A DNA stretch of 64,000 nucleotides from Brucella rhizosphaerae (GTDB lineage Bacteria; Pseudomonadota; Alphaproteobacteria; Rhizobiales; Rhizobiaceae). The position numbers and the translations under genes are program-made. This document shows positions 16,874-25,313 of this stretch, piece after piece. The notes under the pieces are model-generated. The model ran no database searches and was not told the DNA's origin. It worked only from the letters and a program-made list of their open reading frames with translations. Numbering within the stretch: the stretch's first letter is position 1; every line of letters begins with the position of its first letter. Where the stretch lies: assembly GCF_002252475.1 (NCBI RefSeq), contig NZ_NNRK01000035.1, positions 283,208-347,207 on the forward strand. The letters are read 5' to 3'.

Positions 16874-18447
16874 TGACCGCCACCACCTCCGGCTGCCTGC
16901 TTTGGTTTGCGCAACAAGATTGCGCAGATTGCAAGTGTGCAGAACATCATCGTCAGAATGTAAAAGACATCGATGAAGGACATAAGCGTCGATTGTTGGC
17001 GCACCATGCCTGACATTTTGGCAATGGCGACAGTCGCGCCATCCATGCCAGCTGCATTGTATTTGGCAGTCAGGTTGGCGAGCATCTGTTCGGCTTCCGC
17101 ATTGCCCCAGCGAACATGTTCGGCCAGCCGTTCATAATGCATATCGTTTCGGCGCATCAGGATCGTGTTGATGACAGCCAGACCGACAGCGCCGCCGAGA
17201 TTTCGCGTGAGGTTAAACAGGCCGGAAGCGTTCTTCATGAGAGAAGGTGGCAACGTACCAAGTGCGAGATTGTTGATCGGCACCATACAGAGCATCAGCG
17301 AACAACCGCGCAGAATCTGTGGCAGCAGAAGCTCGTAGAAATCCCAATCTGCGGTGAGCCCCGTCACCATCCATGTACCAGCTGCGAAGCCAAGGAAACC
17401 GATCATCATCATGAAACGCGGATCCATGCGTGTAGACAGGAAACCAGCAAGCGGAGCCGTGAAGAACATGGCAAGACCGCTCACAAAAAGCGCTTCCCCG
17501 ATCATCAGTGCATCATAGCCACGTATACTGCTCAGATAGAGCGGATAAAGGTAAGTCAGGCCATAAAGGCCGACACCCATGACAAAGGAAAACAGAGAGC
17601 CGAACGCGAAGTTGACGTTTTTGAAGGCTCGTAAATCCACGATGGGTTCTTCAGCTGTGAAAGCCCGATAGAAGAAGATAATGCCGCCAATCGTCATAAC
17701 GCCCGACAGAACGAAGATCGCGTCATCCTGAAGCCAGTCATTGCGGGGGCCTTCTTCCAGAACATACTCCATGGAGCCGAGGAACGCCGCCATACCGGCA
17801 AGTCCCCACCAATCGAACTTGCTCAGGAGCGAGCTGTCGCCTTCATCAAAATCAATCAGGTTCCAGGCAGCGATTGTTACCAGAATGCCAGGCCCGACAT
17901 TGACCAGAAACAACCAGTGCCAAGAGAAAGCATGGCTGAGATAGCCGCCAATGGTTGGTCCAATAGTTGGCGCCAGCGTTGCGACAAGGCCAATCATCGG
18001 CGAAACGATAGAACGTTTGGACGGCGGGAAGATCGTAAACGCAGCGGCAAAAACGCTTGGTATCATGCCGCCGCCGATAAAGCCCTGAATGGCGCGATAA
18101 ACAATCATCTGATCGATGTTGGTCGCGGTTGCACAGAGCATGGAAGCAAGCGTGAAGCCCGCAGCTGAAACAGTAAACAGAACACGGGTAGAGACGAGGC
18201 GCCCGAGGAACCCGGACAACGGAATCATAATGACTTCTGCGATCAGATAGGATGTCTGAACCCAGGAAATTTCATCGGAGCTGGCGCTGAGACCTGCCTG
18301 AATTTCAGACAGCGACGCAGATACAATCTGGATATCCAGAATTGCCATGAACATGCCGAACACCATCGCAAGAAAGGCAATCGCCTTCTTGGGATCGATG
18401 CGATCATCAGCGGGAGCCATAGGCCCCATCGTGGTGTTTGCAGCCAT
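16870..18447 (-). CDS. EmrB/QacA-type MFS multidrug efflux permease (DHA2)
   Basis: 525 residues with 14 predicted membrane segments, the DHA2 layout. Motif C is visible as LAPTIGPTIGGYLSHAFSW near 163-181. WVQTSYLIAEVIMIPLSGFLGR near 60-81 is the first-loop motif A region. The C-terminus ends in a short Gly run and His before a TAG supplied by an intergenic repeat. It follows the HlyD-family gene by 112 bases, as in emrAB, and exports drugs by proton antiport through an outer-membrane channel not encoded here. The TetR gene at 19913 is the likely regulator. Confidence 0.92.
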   Translation of the reverse strand: MAANTTMGPMAPADDRIDPKKAIAFLAMVFGMFMAILDIQIVSASLSEIQAGLSASSDEISWVQTSYLIAEVIMIPLSGFLGRLVSTRVLFTVSAAGFTLASMLCATATNIDQMIVYRAIQGFIGGGMIPSVFAAAFTIFPPSKRSIVSPMIGLVATLAPTIGPTIGGYLSHAFSWHWLFLVNVGPGILVTIAAWNLIDFDEGDSSLLSKFDWWGLAGMAAFLGSMEYVLEEGPRNDWLQDDAIFVLSGVMTIGGIIFFYRAFTAEEPIVDLRAFKNVNFAFGSLFSFVMGVGLYGLTYLYPLYLSSIRGYDALMIGEALFVSGLAMFFTAPLAGFLSTRMDPRFMMMIGFLGFAAGTWMVTGLTADWDFYELLLPQILRGCSLMLCMVPINNLALGTLPPSLMKNASGLFNLTRNLGGAVGLAVINTILMRRNDMHYERLAEHVRWGNAEAEQMLANLTAKYNAAGMDGATVAIAKMSGMVRQQSTLMSFIDVFYILTMMFCTLAICAILLRKPKQAAGGGGGH

Positions 18448-18559
18448 GACGGCGCACTCCGAAAAGGAAGAGGAAGGTGGCGCGAAAGCTGTTGGCCGCG
18501 CCGCCGCATGTTCTCATGATCAGTTTTCACGCGTATCCGGAAAACTGCTATCGACTGTG

Positions 18560-19789
18560 TCAGTTGGTCTTGTCTTCAGGGGCTGTGCGCGTATCCACGT
18601 CAACCGTCACGCTGAGACCAGCACGGATTTTGCCGGAATCGAGTGCTTCCTGTGGAATCGTGATGCGGACAGGAACACGTTGCACAATCTTGGTGAAGTT
18701 GCCGGTCGCATTTTCTGGCGGCAACAGCGAGAACACAGCGCCCGATGCGGGTGCAACCGATGCGACCTTTCCTTCAAAGTAAGGGCCGTCAATGGCATCG
18801 ACATAGATACGTGCTGTCTCACCAGTTTTGATGTGGCCGAGCTGCGTTTCCTTGAAATTGGCATCGATGTAGAGCTCGTTGACCGGAACAAGCGCCGCAA
18901 TCTTCTGGCCTGGCGAAACGAGATCGCCCTTCTTGCCGGAGAGATTGCCGACAACGCCGTCAAATGGCGCACGCAGCGCGGTGAATGCCAGATCACGAGC
19001 AGCCTTGTCACGTGCAAGTTCAAGAGAGCGCATGCCGCTTTCCGATTCCTTGTACTGTGCATTCAGAACTTCGATATTGGCATTCGCGGAAGCAATCTGA
19101 GCCTTTGACCCGGCGAGCTTGGCCTTGGCCTGATCAAGCGATGATTGTGCATTATCAAGCTCTGCCTGTGCCGAGAACCGGGTATCATGCAGCCTCTGAA
19201 TGCGGACCATCGTGCTCTCGGCGTTTTTCAACACAGCCTGCGAAGCCTGCTGATCGGCCTGAGCCTGCTGCAGCACTGCCTGTGCCGCATCGATTTCCGC
19301 ATTAATCCGGGCAAGCGTCTGCGTTTGTGTCTCGAGCTTGGCTTCCGCTTCATTAAGCGCAATCTGGTAATCCCCGGCATCAAGCTGGAAGATCACATCG
19401 CCAGCCTTGATGTGCTGGTTCGCGACAACCGGGATATTTTCGATATAGCCCGTGACTTTCGGTGCAATAGACGCGATGTCACCCTGCACATAAGCGTCGT
19501 CTGTTGAAACCATGAAGCGGCCAACTGTCCACCAGTTATAGCCGTACCAAAGTCCACCTGCTACAGCAGCGATAATAACGACTGGAAGCACAACGCGCTT
19601 GCCGAAGCCCTTTTTCTTGCCGCCTTTTGCGGTTTCAGGTGTGGCGCCAGGGGCAGCTGTATCCGGGGCTGTTTGCGGTGCTGGCCGTTCGCCCAGGGGT
19701 TCTGCATTCACTTTGGACTGTTCTCCCTGAGCCGCAGGGGTCGGGAATGGACGGATATCAGCCGTATCAACAGACTTATGGGCGGACAT
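18560..19789 (-). CDS. EmrA/HlyD-family membrane fusion protein
   Basis: 409 residues. A disordered N-terminus (about 1-60, Pro/Ala-rich) precedes one membrane segment near 68-90 (VVLPVVIIAAVAGGLWYGY). The first barrel-sandwich half is MVSTDDAYVQGDIASIAPKV, a classic EmrA motif, followed by a long helical hairpin (about 140-250) and the second half with ALRAPFDGVVGNLSGKKGDL. In the family the protein bridges the inner-membrane pump and an outer-membrane TolC-type channel. The ATG at 19787-19789 is 29 bases from a palindromic operator. Confidence 0.92.
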   Translation of the reverse strand: MSAHKSVDTADIRPFPTPAAQGEQSKVNAEPLGERPAPQTAPDTAAPGATPETAKGGKKKGFGKRVVLPVVIIAAVAGGLWYGYNWWTVGRFMVSTDDAYVQGDIASIAPKVTGYIENIPVVANQHIKAGDVIFQLDAGDYQIALNEAEAKLETQTQTLARINAEIDAAQAVLQQAQADQQASQAVLKNAESTMVRIQRLHDTRFSAQAELDNAQSSLDQAKAKLAGSKAQIASANANIEVLNAQYKESESGMRSLELARDKAARDLAFTALRAPFDGVVGNLSGKKGDLVSPGQKIAALVPVNELYIDANFKETQLGHIKTGETARIYVDAIDGPYFEGKVASVAPASGAVFSLLPPENATGNFTKIVQRVPVRITIPQEALDSGKIRAGLSVTVDVDTRTAPEDKTN

Positions 19790-19817
19790 TTGGAAACTTT
19801 CTTTATAACCGCTTCAA

Positions 19818-19890
19818 CGAACCAATCGGTTCGATGTTGACTTAGAGCAATAAGTTGCCCATATCAAGTGACATCGAACCGATTGGTTCG
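19818..19890. promoter_or_regulatory. Two palindromic TetR-type operators in the divergent emrA/tetR promoter
   Basis: CGAACCAATCGGTTCG at 19818-19833 and its exact reverse complement CGAACCGATTGGTTCG at 19875-19890 lie 57 bases apart. Each is a CGAACC-N4-GGTTCG palindrome. Between them TTGACT at 19837-19842 and, on the other strand, TTGATA provide plausible -35 boxes for the two directions. One repressor binding both could shut the pump and its own gene. Confidence 0.85.
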
Positions 19891-19912
19891 AGAAAATTAT
19901 GAGTTTTGTACA

Positions 19913-20647
19913 ATGAATCGTGAACACCGCATAGAAGAGAATGCTGCAGCTGCCCTGGATAGCAATGAGGCTGGCACATTTGCGGTTGAACCTGATGGGG
20001 AAGGCGGACGCACGCGTCTCGCCGCAGGACAAGACCCTATAAAGCGCCAGCAGATTCTTGAGGGTGCGCAAAATGTGTTTCTGCGCATGGGATTTGATGC
20101 TGCCAGCATGAACGACATCACGCGGGAAGCGGGTGTCTCAAAGGGAACGATTTACGTTTATTTCAACAGCAAGGAAGATCTGTTCGTCGCTCTGTGCGAG
20201 CACTATCGGATGACGACTTTCAGCAAGCTGGTCGACAAGATCGATCGTGGCTTTTCCACCCGGGAAGAGCTTGCTGATTTTGGTGTTACGCTGGTTACGC
20301 TGATAACTTCGACGACTGCAATTCGTGCGCAACGCATCATTCTCGGTGTGAGCGATCGGAAGCCTGAACTGTCGGCACGTTTTTATGAACGTGGACCTAA
20401 ACGCAGCCATTTGATCATGGCAGACTATCTTTCCAAGATGATCGAAGCAGGCGAACTGGAGCCTTTTGACCCGCTGGAAAAGTCTTATCAGCTTTCGGAT
20501 CTGTTTCTTTCCGGCCTTTATCGGCCTCGCCTTTTTGGCGTCCTGAGTGAGCCTCCTTCTGAGCAGACAATCATCAAGAATGTTGAATCTGCACTGGATT
20601 TCTTCTTCAGGGCTTACGGGAAACACCATCAGGATGTTTCAAAATAG
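19913..20647 (+). CDS. TetR/AcrR family regulator, probable repressor of the adjacent efflux genes
   Basis: 244 residues from ATG 19913. After an unusual 45-residue acidic leader, the TetR helix-turn-helix domain runs from about 48 to 95. It includes RQQILEGAQNVFLRMGFDAAS, GVSKGTIYVYFNSKEDLF and the usual Tyr-Xaa-Tyr-Phe-Xaa-Ser/Lys signature. The C-terminal ligand domain is of the AcrR_C type. It is divergent from emrA with twin palindromes between the genes. A GTG start at 19868 is possible but would place the operator inside the gene. Confidence 0.9.
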   Translation: MNREHRIEENAAAALDSNEAGTFAVEPDGEGGRTRLAAGQDPIKRQQILEGAQNVFLRMGFDAASMNDITREAGVSKGTIYVYFNSKEDLFVALCEHYRMTTFSKLVDKIDRGFSTREELADFGVTLVTLITSTTAIRAQRIILGVSDRKPELSARFYERGPKRSHLIMADYLSKMIEAGELEPFDPLEKSYQLSDLFLSGLYRPRLFGVLSEPPSEQTIIKNVESALDFFFRAYGKHHQDVSK

Positions 20648-20796
20648 AACATTCGCCCATCTACCGAAGGGTTAAAACCGCATAGTTACATTAGTAACGT
20701 AGTTTTCATTTGCGGGAGCCATATTTAGGCGCTGTTCTTGTGTGTAATACTTAGCAATCAATTTATTGCGGGTTGCAACGTGACCCATTTTTTATG

Positions 20797-20810
20797 TCAC
20801 TTATAAGTGA
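20797..20810. promoter_or_regulatory. Perfect 14-base palindrome upstream of vjbR
   Basis: TCACTTATAAGTGA is fully self-complementary and lies 92 bases before the vjbR start. A second, weaker palindrome, GTTAC-ATTA-GTAAC, is at 20685-20698. Either could bind a dimeric regulator, possibly VjbR itself. No known consensus was matched. Confidence 0.45.
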
Positions 20811-20901
20811 TTGAAGGTCCGAAGGAGTCGATTCGCTACCGGTATTTTGGGTGGCACCAGATGAAGCCCTTTTTTTCCTTTATTACCAAGGATATTACGC
20901 A

Positions 20902-21684
20902 ATGACTCTCGACTTGATTCATTTTCCGAATTTTAAAAAGACCTTCTTTGGCACCTCGTTCCAGGGCGACACGCTTGCGCTTCTGACGCGTATCCGTGAC
21001 GAGATTGGATGTCGCTATATCATGCACACATATCGTGGGCGTATGGGTGATTGTACAAAGACAAACTCTTCCGACCTGACCGTTGTCATGACGTTTCCTT
21101 CGACCTGGGCGACGAGATATTCAGCGAAGAACTACTTCCTGATTGATCCTATTTTTCAGGATGACGCTCCCTATTATCAGAATGATTCCAGCGGCATCGT
21201 GCGCGATCTCAAGGAAGATGCTGCTGCATGTCCTGATATCGCGGATATGATGCAAGATGCGGAGAAACATGGGCTGGGGAATACGTTTATAGCCGTCTCA
21301 GCCCGCAACCCGAAGGGTGCCGTTGGCTGTACACTTTTCTGCTTTGATCTTGGCGACCAAGTCGCACGAGAAGATTTTCTTCTCAAGATGCGCCCGCGTC
21401 TGCTGAGTGTTTCCGGTATTATTCACAATACATTGTGCGGTTGTGATAACACGAAATCAGCTGCATCTCTTCTGACCCCACGCGAGGTAGATTGCTTGCG
21501 ATGGGCAGCCAACGGCAAGACAGATGGTGAAATCGCTGAAATTCTCAGCATCGCCCGATGGACGGTCGTAACTTATCTTCAAAATGCGAAGATTAAGCTC
21601 AATTGTTCTAATCGTACTTCTGCAGTGGCTACAGCACTCTCTCTGGGCATCATTGAAATGCCGGAAGTGCAGCATTTGATGTGA
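20902..21684 (+). CDS. vjbR: LuxR-family quorum-sensing regulator VjbR
   Basis: 260 residues from ATG 20902. The N-terminal half is an acyl-homoserine-lactone-binding domain with the conserved W69, Y73 and D82. D82 is the residue known from Brucella VjbR to be needed for its response to C12-HSL. The C-terminal GerE/LuxR helix-turn-helix begins [21 protein letters not shown] near 196, the family signature. In Brucella, VjbR controls the virB type IV secretion operon and flagellar genes. No luxI-type synthase lies in the window. A start at 20851 is open but adds an unconserved leader. Confidence 0.93.
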   Translation: MTLDLIHFPNFKKTFFGTSFQGDTLALLTRIRDEIGCRYIMHTYRGRMGDCTKTNSSDLTVVMTFPSTWATRYSAKNYFLIDPIFQDDAPYYQNDSSGIVRDLKEDAAACPDIADMMQDAEKHGLGNTFIAVSARNPKGAVGCTLFCFDLGDQVAREDFLLKMRPRLLSVSGIIHNTLCGCDNTKSAASLLTPREVDCLRWAANGKTDGEIAEILSIARWTVVTYLQNAKIKLNCSNRTSAVATALSLGIIEMPEVQHLM

Positions 21685-21710
21685 TGTCGCGCTTACACGA
21701 AAACTACTAT

Positions 21711-21746
21711 TACACCGGATGCGTGAAGCTTCCGGTGTAGCTTTTT
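21711..21746. terminator. Terminator after vjbR
   Basis: A perfect 8-base stem, TACACCGG / CCGGTGTA, with a 13-base loop and then GCTTTTT. It sits between vjbR and the convergent flagellar operon. Confidence 0.8.
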
Positions 21747-21770
21747 CAGGATCAAAAGCGTTATTCTCGA

Positions 21771-22199
21771 TTAAGCCGTCTTGCGCATAGGCAAGCGGGC
21801 ATTGTCGATAGCATCGATCAGACGGGTCGTATTCTGCGCCGGATCGTCGTCCGGGTTGTCAAATACAATATGGCTCAGTTCAACGCTTGCCGTTTTCCCC
21901 GAAAGTGTCAGGCGAAAATAGGCATATACGCCTTTGTTACGGAACTCCATGTCGAGAACGATGGATGGGCTTGTGAACCAGTCACAGTGAAATTCTCCGC
22001 CATGCCCCAGTTCGAGCGTGCCCGGAAAGAAGTGCAATTCAGTTGCCGAGCTGACAATATCTGCAATATTGGCAAACAGCTCGCAGCGGATGAAAGCAAT
22101 ATAGTCGGCTGGATCAACCAACCGAAGTTCAGCAACGACTTCGCGGATGTTTTCGGCAATGATTGCCTCGCGTTCGTTTGAGAATTGCAGGCTCTTCAT
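21771..22199 (-). CDS. Uncharacterised protein at the end of the motA-flhB operon
   Basis: 142 residues, soluble, no signal peptide or membrane segment. An N-terminal helical part (1-45, acidic) precedes a beta-rich middle containing LELGHGGEFHCDWFTSPSIVLDMEF. I do not recognise a named family. The gene lies 70 bases downstream of flhB on the same strand, with an AT-rich gap that could hold a separate promoter. Co-transcription with flagellar genes suggests, but does not show, a motility role. Confidence 0.7.
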   Translation of the reverse strand: MKSLQFSNEREAIIAENIREVVAELRLVDPADYIAFIRCELFANIADIVSSATELHFFPGTLELGHGGEFHCDWFTSPSIVLDMEFRNKGVYAYFRLTLSGKTASVELSHIVFDNPDDDPAQNTTRLIDAIDNARLPMRKTA

Positions 22200-22269
22200 C
22201 TTGTCACCGCCGATCCGGAAGAACAGAGATATAATATATTAGAATATACTAAAGTCATCTTAAAACCTA

Positions 22270-23340
22270 TCAATGTAATGCATGTCGAGCATTGATGACA
22301 CGGATGAGTTCAGCGACAGCCTTATAGAATTCAGGTGCGATCATCTGGTCGACATTCACCTGTTTATAAAGTGCACGGGCCAATTGTACATCCTCGAAAA
22401 CCGGGATCGAATTCGCGGCAGCTACTTCTTTTATTTTGAGAGCGATCAGGTCTTGTCCCTTTGCAACAACAATTGGGGCTGCATCCTCATTGGGTCGATA
22501 GCGTAGTGCTACAGAGAAATGGGTCGGATTTGCGACAATAAGCGTTGCAGTCGGTACGGCGTTGATCATGCGGCGGCGCGCGCGATCGCGTCCCAGAGAG
22601 CGCTGGCGTGCTTTTACAAGCGGATCGCCTTCCGATTGCTTGTGCTCATCTTTTACTTCCTGCTTGGTCATGCGCAATTCCTGCTTCCAGTGAATGCGCG
22701 ACCATGCAAGGTCGAAACCGGCAATTGCTGTGATTGCCAACACATTGGCGACGAGCAGCCTGACCAGATTTTCACGCAGGAATTCCGGTAATGCGCTCGG
22801 ATCGGTCGCAATGGCATCAGTGAAAAGATTGTTACTTTTGAAGAAGACGAAGAAAACAATAACGCTGGCGGCGAGGAACTTTGCCAGCGATTTCAGGAAT
22901 TCAACCTGACCGGCACGCCCGAAAATCCGCTGCCAGCCTTTAAAGAGCGATATCCGGGAAGCCTGAGGGCGGATACGCTCTCCCACCATGCGTGGTGCGT
23001 TCTGAAAAGCCGAAGCCGCAATACCCGCCAGCGGAATAATGATGAATATCGGAAGGAGCGCCATACCGACTGACACTCCCAGAATGCCAAACAGGTGGCT
23101 GGCATCCTCTGCGCTGTTGAGAGTCCAATCCTCCGGGCGGTCCATCAACTCACGCAAAAAGACGGCGAGTTTTGTCGTCGCCGGAGCTGCTACAAAGACA
23201 GCGATAACCAGAAAGGACGCGATGCCTGCGAGAATGGGCGCTTCGCGGGAAAAGGGCATATTACCCTTATCGAGAGCGTCGCGGATTTTCTTCTCGCTCG
23301 CTTCCTCTGTTTTACTCTCTTTGTCGGTATCATCGGACAT
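22270..23340 (-). CDS. flhB: Flagellar export gate protein FlhB
   Basis: 356 residues. Four membrane segments occupy about 35-215, and the cytoplasmic C-terminal domain carries the self-cleaving NPTH at 271-274, where cleavage between Asn and Pro switches export from rod/hook to filament substrates. The N-terminus DDTDKESKTEEASEKKIRDA is the standard opening. It lies downstream of fliG across a 110-base gap that holds a palindromic repeat. It works with FlhA and FliPQR in the inner membrane. Confidence 0.97.
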   Translation of the reverse strand: MSDDTDKESKTEEASEKKIRDALDKGNMPFSREAPILAGIASFLVIAVFVAAPATTKLAVFLRELMDRPEDWTLNSAEDASHLFGILGVSVGMALLPIFIIIPLAGIAASAFQNAPRMVGERIRPQASRISLFKGWQRIFGRAGQVEFLKSLAKFLAASVIVFFVFFKSNNLFTDAIATDPSALPEFLRENLVRLLVANVLAITAIAGFDLAWSRIHWKQELRMTKQEVKDEHKQSEGDPLVKARQRSLGRDRARRRMINAVPTATLIVANPTHFSVALRYRPNEDAAPIVVAKGQDLIALKIKEVAAANSIPVFEDVQLARALYKQVNVDQMIAPEFYKAVAELIRVINARHALH

Positions 23341-23356
23341 GTGTCACACGCGTTCT

Positions 23357-23408
23357 TAGAGCATGTCTCCCAAAAGTGGAAACCAGTTTTTGGATAAAGA
23401 CATGCGTG
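23357..23408. repeat. Palindromic intergenic element, copy C, between fliG and flhB
   Basis: It reads TAGAGCATGTCTCCCAAAAG ... CCAGTTTTTGG ... GACATGCGTG. Both arms match copy B (reverse strand) and copy E. It fills about half of the gap within the motA-flhB operon. Confidence 0.75.
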
Positions 23409-23450
23409 AAAACAAAGAGTTAGAAAGATTTCAGGAAAAGCGGCAACGGC

Positions 23451-24497
23451 TTATTCTGTGTCTTCGCCTGAATCGAGCGTTATGATGCCGCGTTCCGACA
23501 AATCGATCGCGATGCGGGCGACTGTTCGCCTTGCATCGGCAATGTTCTGGCTGGTGATATTGCCCTGCTCGGCGGCGAGCTCGCTTTCGACCATGCGGCG
23601 TCCGCGTGTAGAAAGCGACGAAAGCACCGTTTCCTGAAGGGCCGAATCCGCGCCACGCAGAGCTGTTGCGATCTGCTCGGTCTGTACTTCATCGAAGAGC
23701 AGAAGACGGGCACGCTGCGACAGGCGTTCAATATCTTCGAAGTTGAAGAGTTTTGCTTTGATGCGGGAAATGTCGTCCTGGCTGAGATCTTTGAGGCTCG
23801 CCATGAGCTCTTCCATTTCCTGCCGGTCGAGCTGGTTGAAGATGTTGGCAATCTGGCCGTGATGGGCTTTGACTGGACCAGCATCGCTGCGTCCCAGAAG
23901 ATCACGACGAAGCACATCTTCCAAAAGATCTGCTGCAGCAGGGGCGACATTGCCGATATGCAAGGAACGCTGAACCACGGCACTGCGCAACTGCGGAGGC
24001 AGTCCGACAAAAATGCGTGCTGCGAGATCTGATGGAAGCTTGGAAACAATATAGGCGATGATCTGCGGATGCTGATCAGCGAGATAGGCTTGGAGCCCTT
24101 CAATTGGCAGCCGTGCAAGCCCGGCCCAGACGGATTCCTGCACGAGCTGGGGTTGAACGCGCTCTTCAAACACGGCGTCTGCTTCGTCTTGTGGCAGTGC
24201 TTCACGCAGCAGGCCTTCAAAACGCTGCGCTGCTTCTGACACAGGTGCGCCTTCGGCAAAAGAATCTTCGAACTGTTTTACGAGCTGTTCAAAATCAAGC
24301 GGTGAAATGGGTTCAAGCGTTCGGGCATGACCGGCGAGCTTGCGCAAATCTTCCGCATTGAAATGTTTGAGGAGGCGTGATGCGGATGGACGGCCAATGG
24401 CGACAAGGATCGCAGCCGCTTTTTGCGGACCGGTGAGTGTATCGATCAATCCGCTGACGTTGTCGTCGGAAGGCTTTTGCGTTTCATTATCGGCCAT
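23451..24497 (-). CDS. fliG: Flagellar motor switch protein FliG
   Basis: 348 residues in the three-domain layout. The N-terminal domain binds the MS ring (TGPQKAAAILVAIGRPSASRLLKHF). The middle domain carries an EHPQ-like element (ADQHPQIIAYIVSKLP). The C-terminal domain has the charged helix TSLSTRGRRMVESELA region that contacts MotA. The C-ring rotor subunit transmits torque and binds FliM. The ATG at 24495-24497 begins MADNETQKPSD; the longer frame from 24581 overlaps fliN and is rejected. The gene follows fliN by 10 bases. Confidence 0.96.
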   Translation of the reverse strand: MADNETQKPSDDNVSGLIDTLTGPQKAAAILVAIGRPSASRLLKHFNAEDLRKLAGHARTLEPISPLDFEQLVKQFEDSFAEGAPVSEAAQRFEGLLREALPQDEADAVFEERVQPQLVQESVWAGLARLPIEGLQAYLADQHPQIIAYIVSKLPSDLAARIFVGLPPQLRSAVVQRSLHIGNVAPAAADLLEDVLRRDLLGRSDAGPVKAHHGQIANIFNQLDRQEMEELMASLKDLSQDDISRIKAKLFNFEDIERLSQRARLLLFDEVQTEQIATALRGADSALQETVLSSLSTRGRRMVESELAAEQGNITSQNIADARRTVARIAIDLSERGIITLDSGEDTE

Positions 24498-24507
24498 GGT
24501 CGATCCG

Positions 24508-24855
24508 TTACTTACCGATGATTTCGGTGAGGCTGACGCCGAACCGTGAGGAGTCGTCTTCGAGCACGATGACTTCACCACGCGCGATCACGCGTCCATT
24601 GACGACGATATCGACCGGGTCACCAATCTGCTTGTCGAGCGTGATGACAGCACCGCGACCAAGCTTCATGAGGTTTGCGACGGGCATGGTCGTTCCGCCC
24701 AGAACCACCTGAACGTCAACCGGGATACCCATGATCAATTCAAGATTGGGCTTTGAGGCACCAGCTTTGGCGCTGCGCGGCTTTTCTTCGCGCAATTCTT
24801 CAATCGCCTCTTCCAGCTCATGCTGCATATTTTCGTCCTTGTTTTCGGTGCTCAT
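24508..24855 (-). CDS. fliN: Flagellar motor switch protein FliN
   Basis: 115 residues. A variable acidic N-terminus (1-40) precedes the SpoA/SpoA-like domain with LIMGIPVDVQVVLGGTTMPV, LGRGAVITLDKQIGDPVDI and GRVIARGEVIVLEDDSSRFGV, all standard FliN features. It forms the base of the C ring with FliM and also docks FliH at the export gate. Its ATG overlaps the stop of the DUF6468 gene by four bases. Confidence 0.96.
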   Translation of the reverse strand: MSTENKDENMQHELEEAIEELREEKPRSAKAGASKPNLELIMGIPVDVQVVLGGTTMPVANLMKLGRGAVITLDKQIGDPVDIVVNGRVIARGEVIVLEDDSSRFGVSLTEIIGK

Positions 24856-25313
24856 GCCTGCCCCGCAATTTCAACTGTTGCCTTCTTGACTGCTCGGCGC
24901 ACGAAAACCGGCAAGGCGTTTTTTTCTTTTGGCGCAGGCTCGCTTGCAGGCGAAAGCAGCTGCTCATCGATCCGTGTTGCCGTTTCGGTGACGGTGCGCG
25001 CCTGACGCATATCGCGCGTGAGCGCTTTACGCAGCCGGTTCAGCTCTTCAATTGCTTCGTCCATTTCGCGGCGCACACGGCTTGTTTCAGCAAGACGGGC
25101 TTCCAGCTTGAGTGTTTCGTCCGACAGGTCGGTCCGCTGGCTTTGCAGCGACTTGGCCACGCGCTCCAGACCATTAGAGGCCGCAGCCACGCGCAGCGTC
25201 AACAGTTTGCCAAGTTTGATGGTTTCGTTGGCCTTGCGGCCCACGATGATGAGTGCGCCAAGCGAGCCGAGCGCCAGAAGCGTCGATAGAAGATTAGCCA
25301 GCAACAAGCTCAT
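24852..25313 (-). CDS. DUF6468-type membrane-anchored coiled-coil protein between fliM and fliN
   Basis: 153 residues from the ATG at 25311-25313, which lies 20 bases inside the end of fliM. One membrane segment at about 2-25 (LLLANLLSTLLALGSLGALI) is followed by a long charged helix (about 45-105) rich in heptads, then a basic C-terminus. I recognise it as the alphaproteobacterial DUF6468 family, to which I believe the Caulobacter flagellar positioning protein PflI is related; that link is from memory. Overlap on both sides with fliM and fliN ties it to C-ring synthesis. The frame open to 25439 is only the fliM antiparallel-frame extension. Confidence 0.75.
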   Translation of the reverse strand: MSLLLANLLSTLLALGSLGALIIVGRKANETIKLGKLLTLRVAAASNGLERVAKSLQSQRTDLSDETLKLEARLAETSRVRREMDEAIEELNRLRKALTRDMRQARTVTETATRIDEQLLSPASEPAPKEKNALPVFVRRAVKKATVEIAGQA

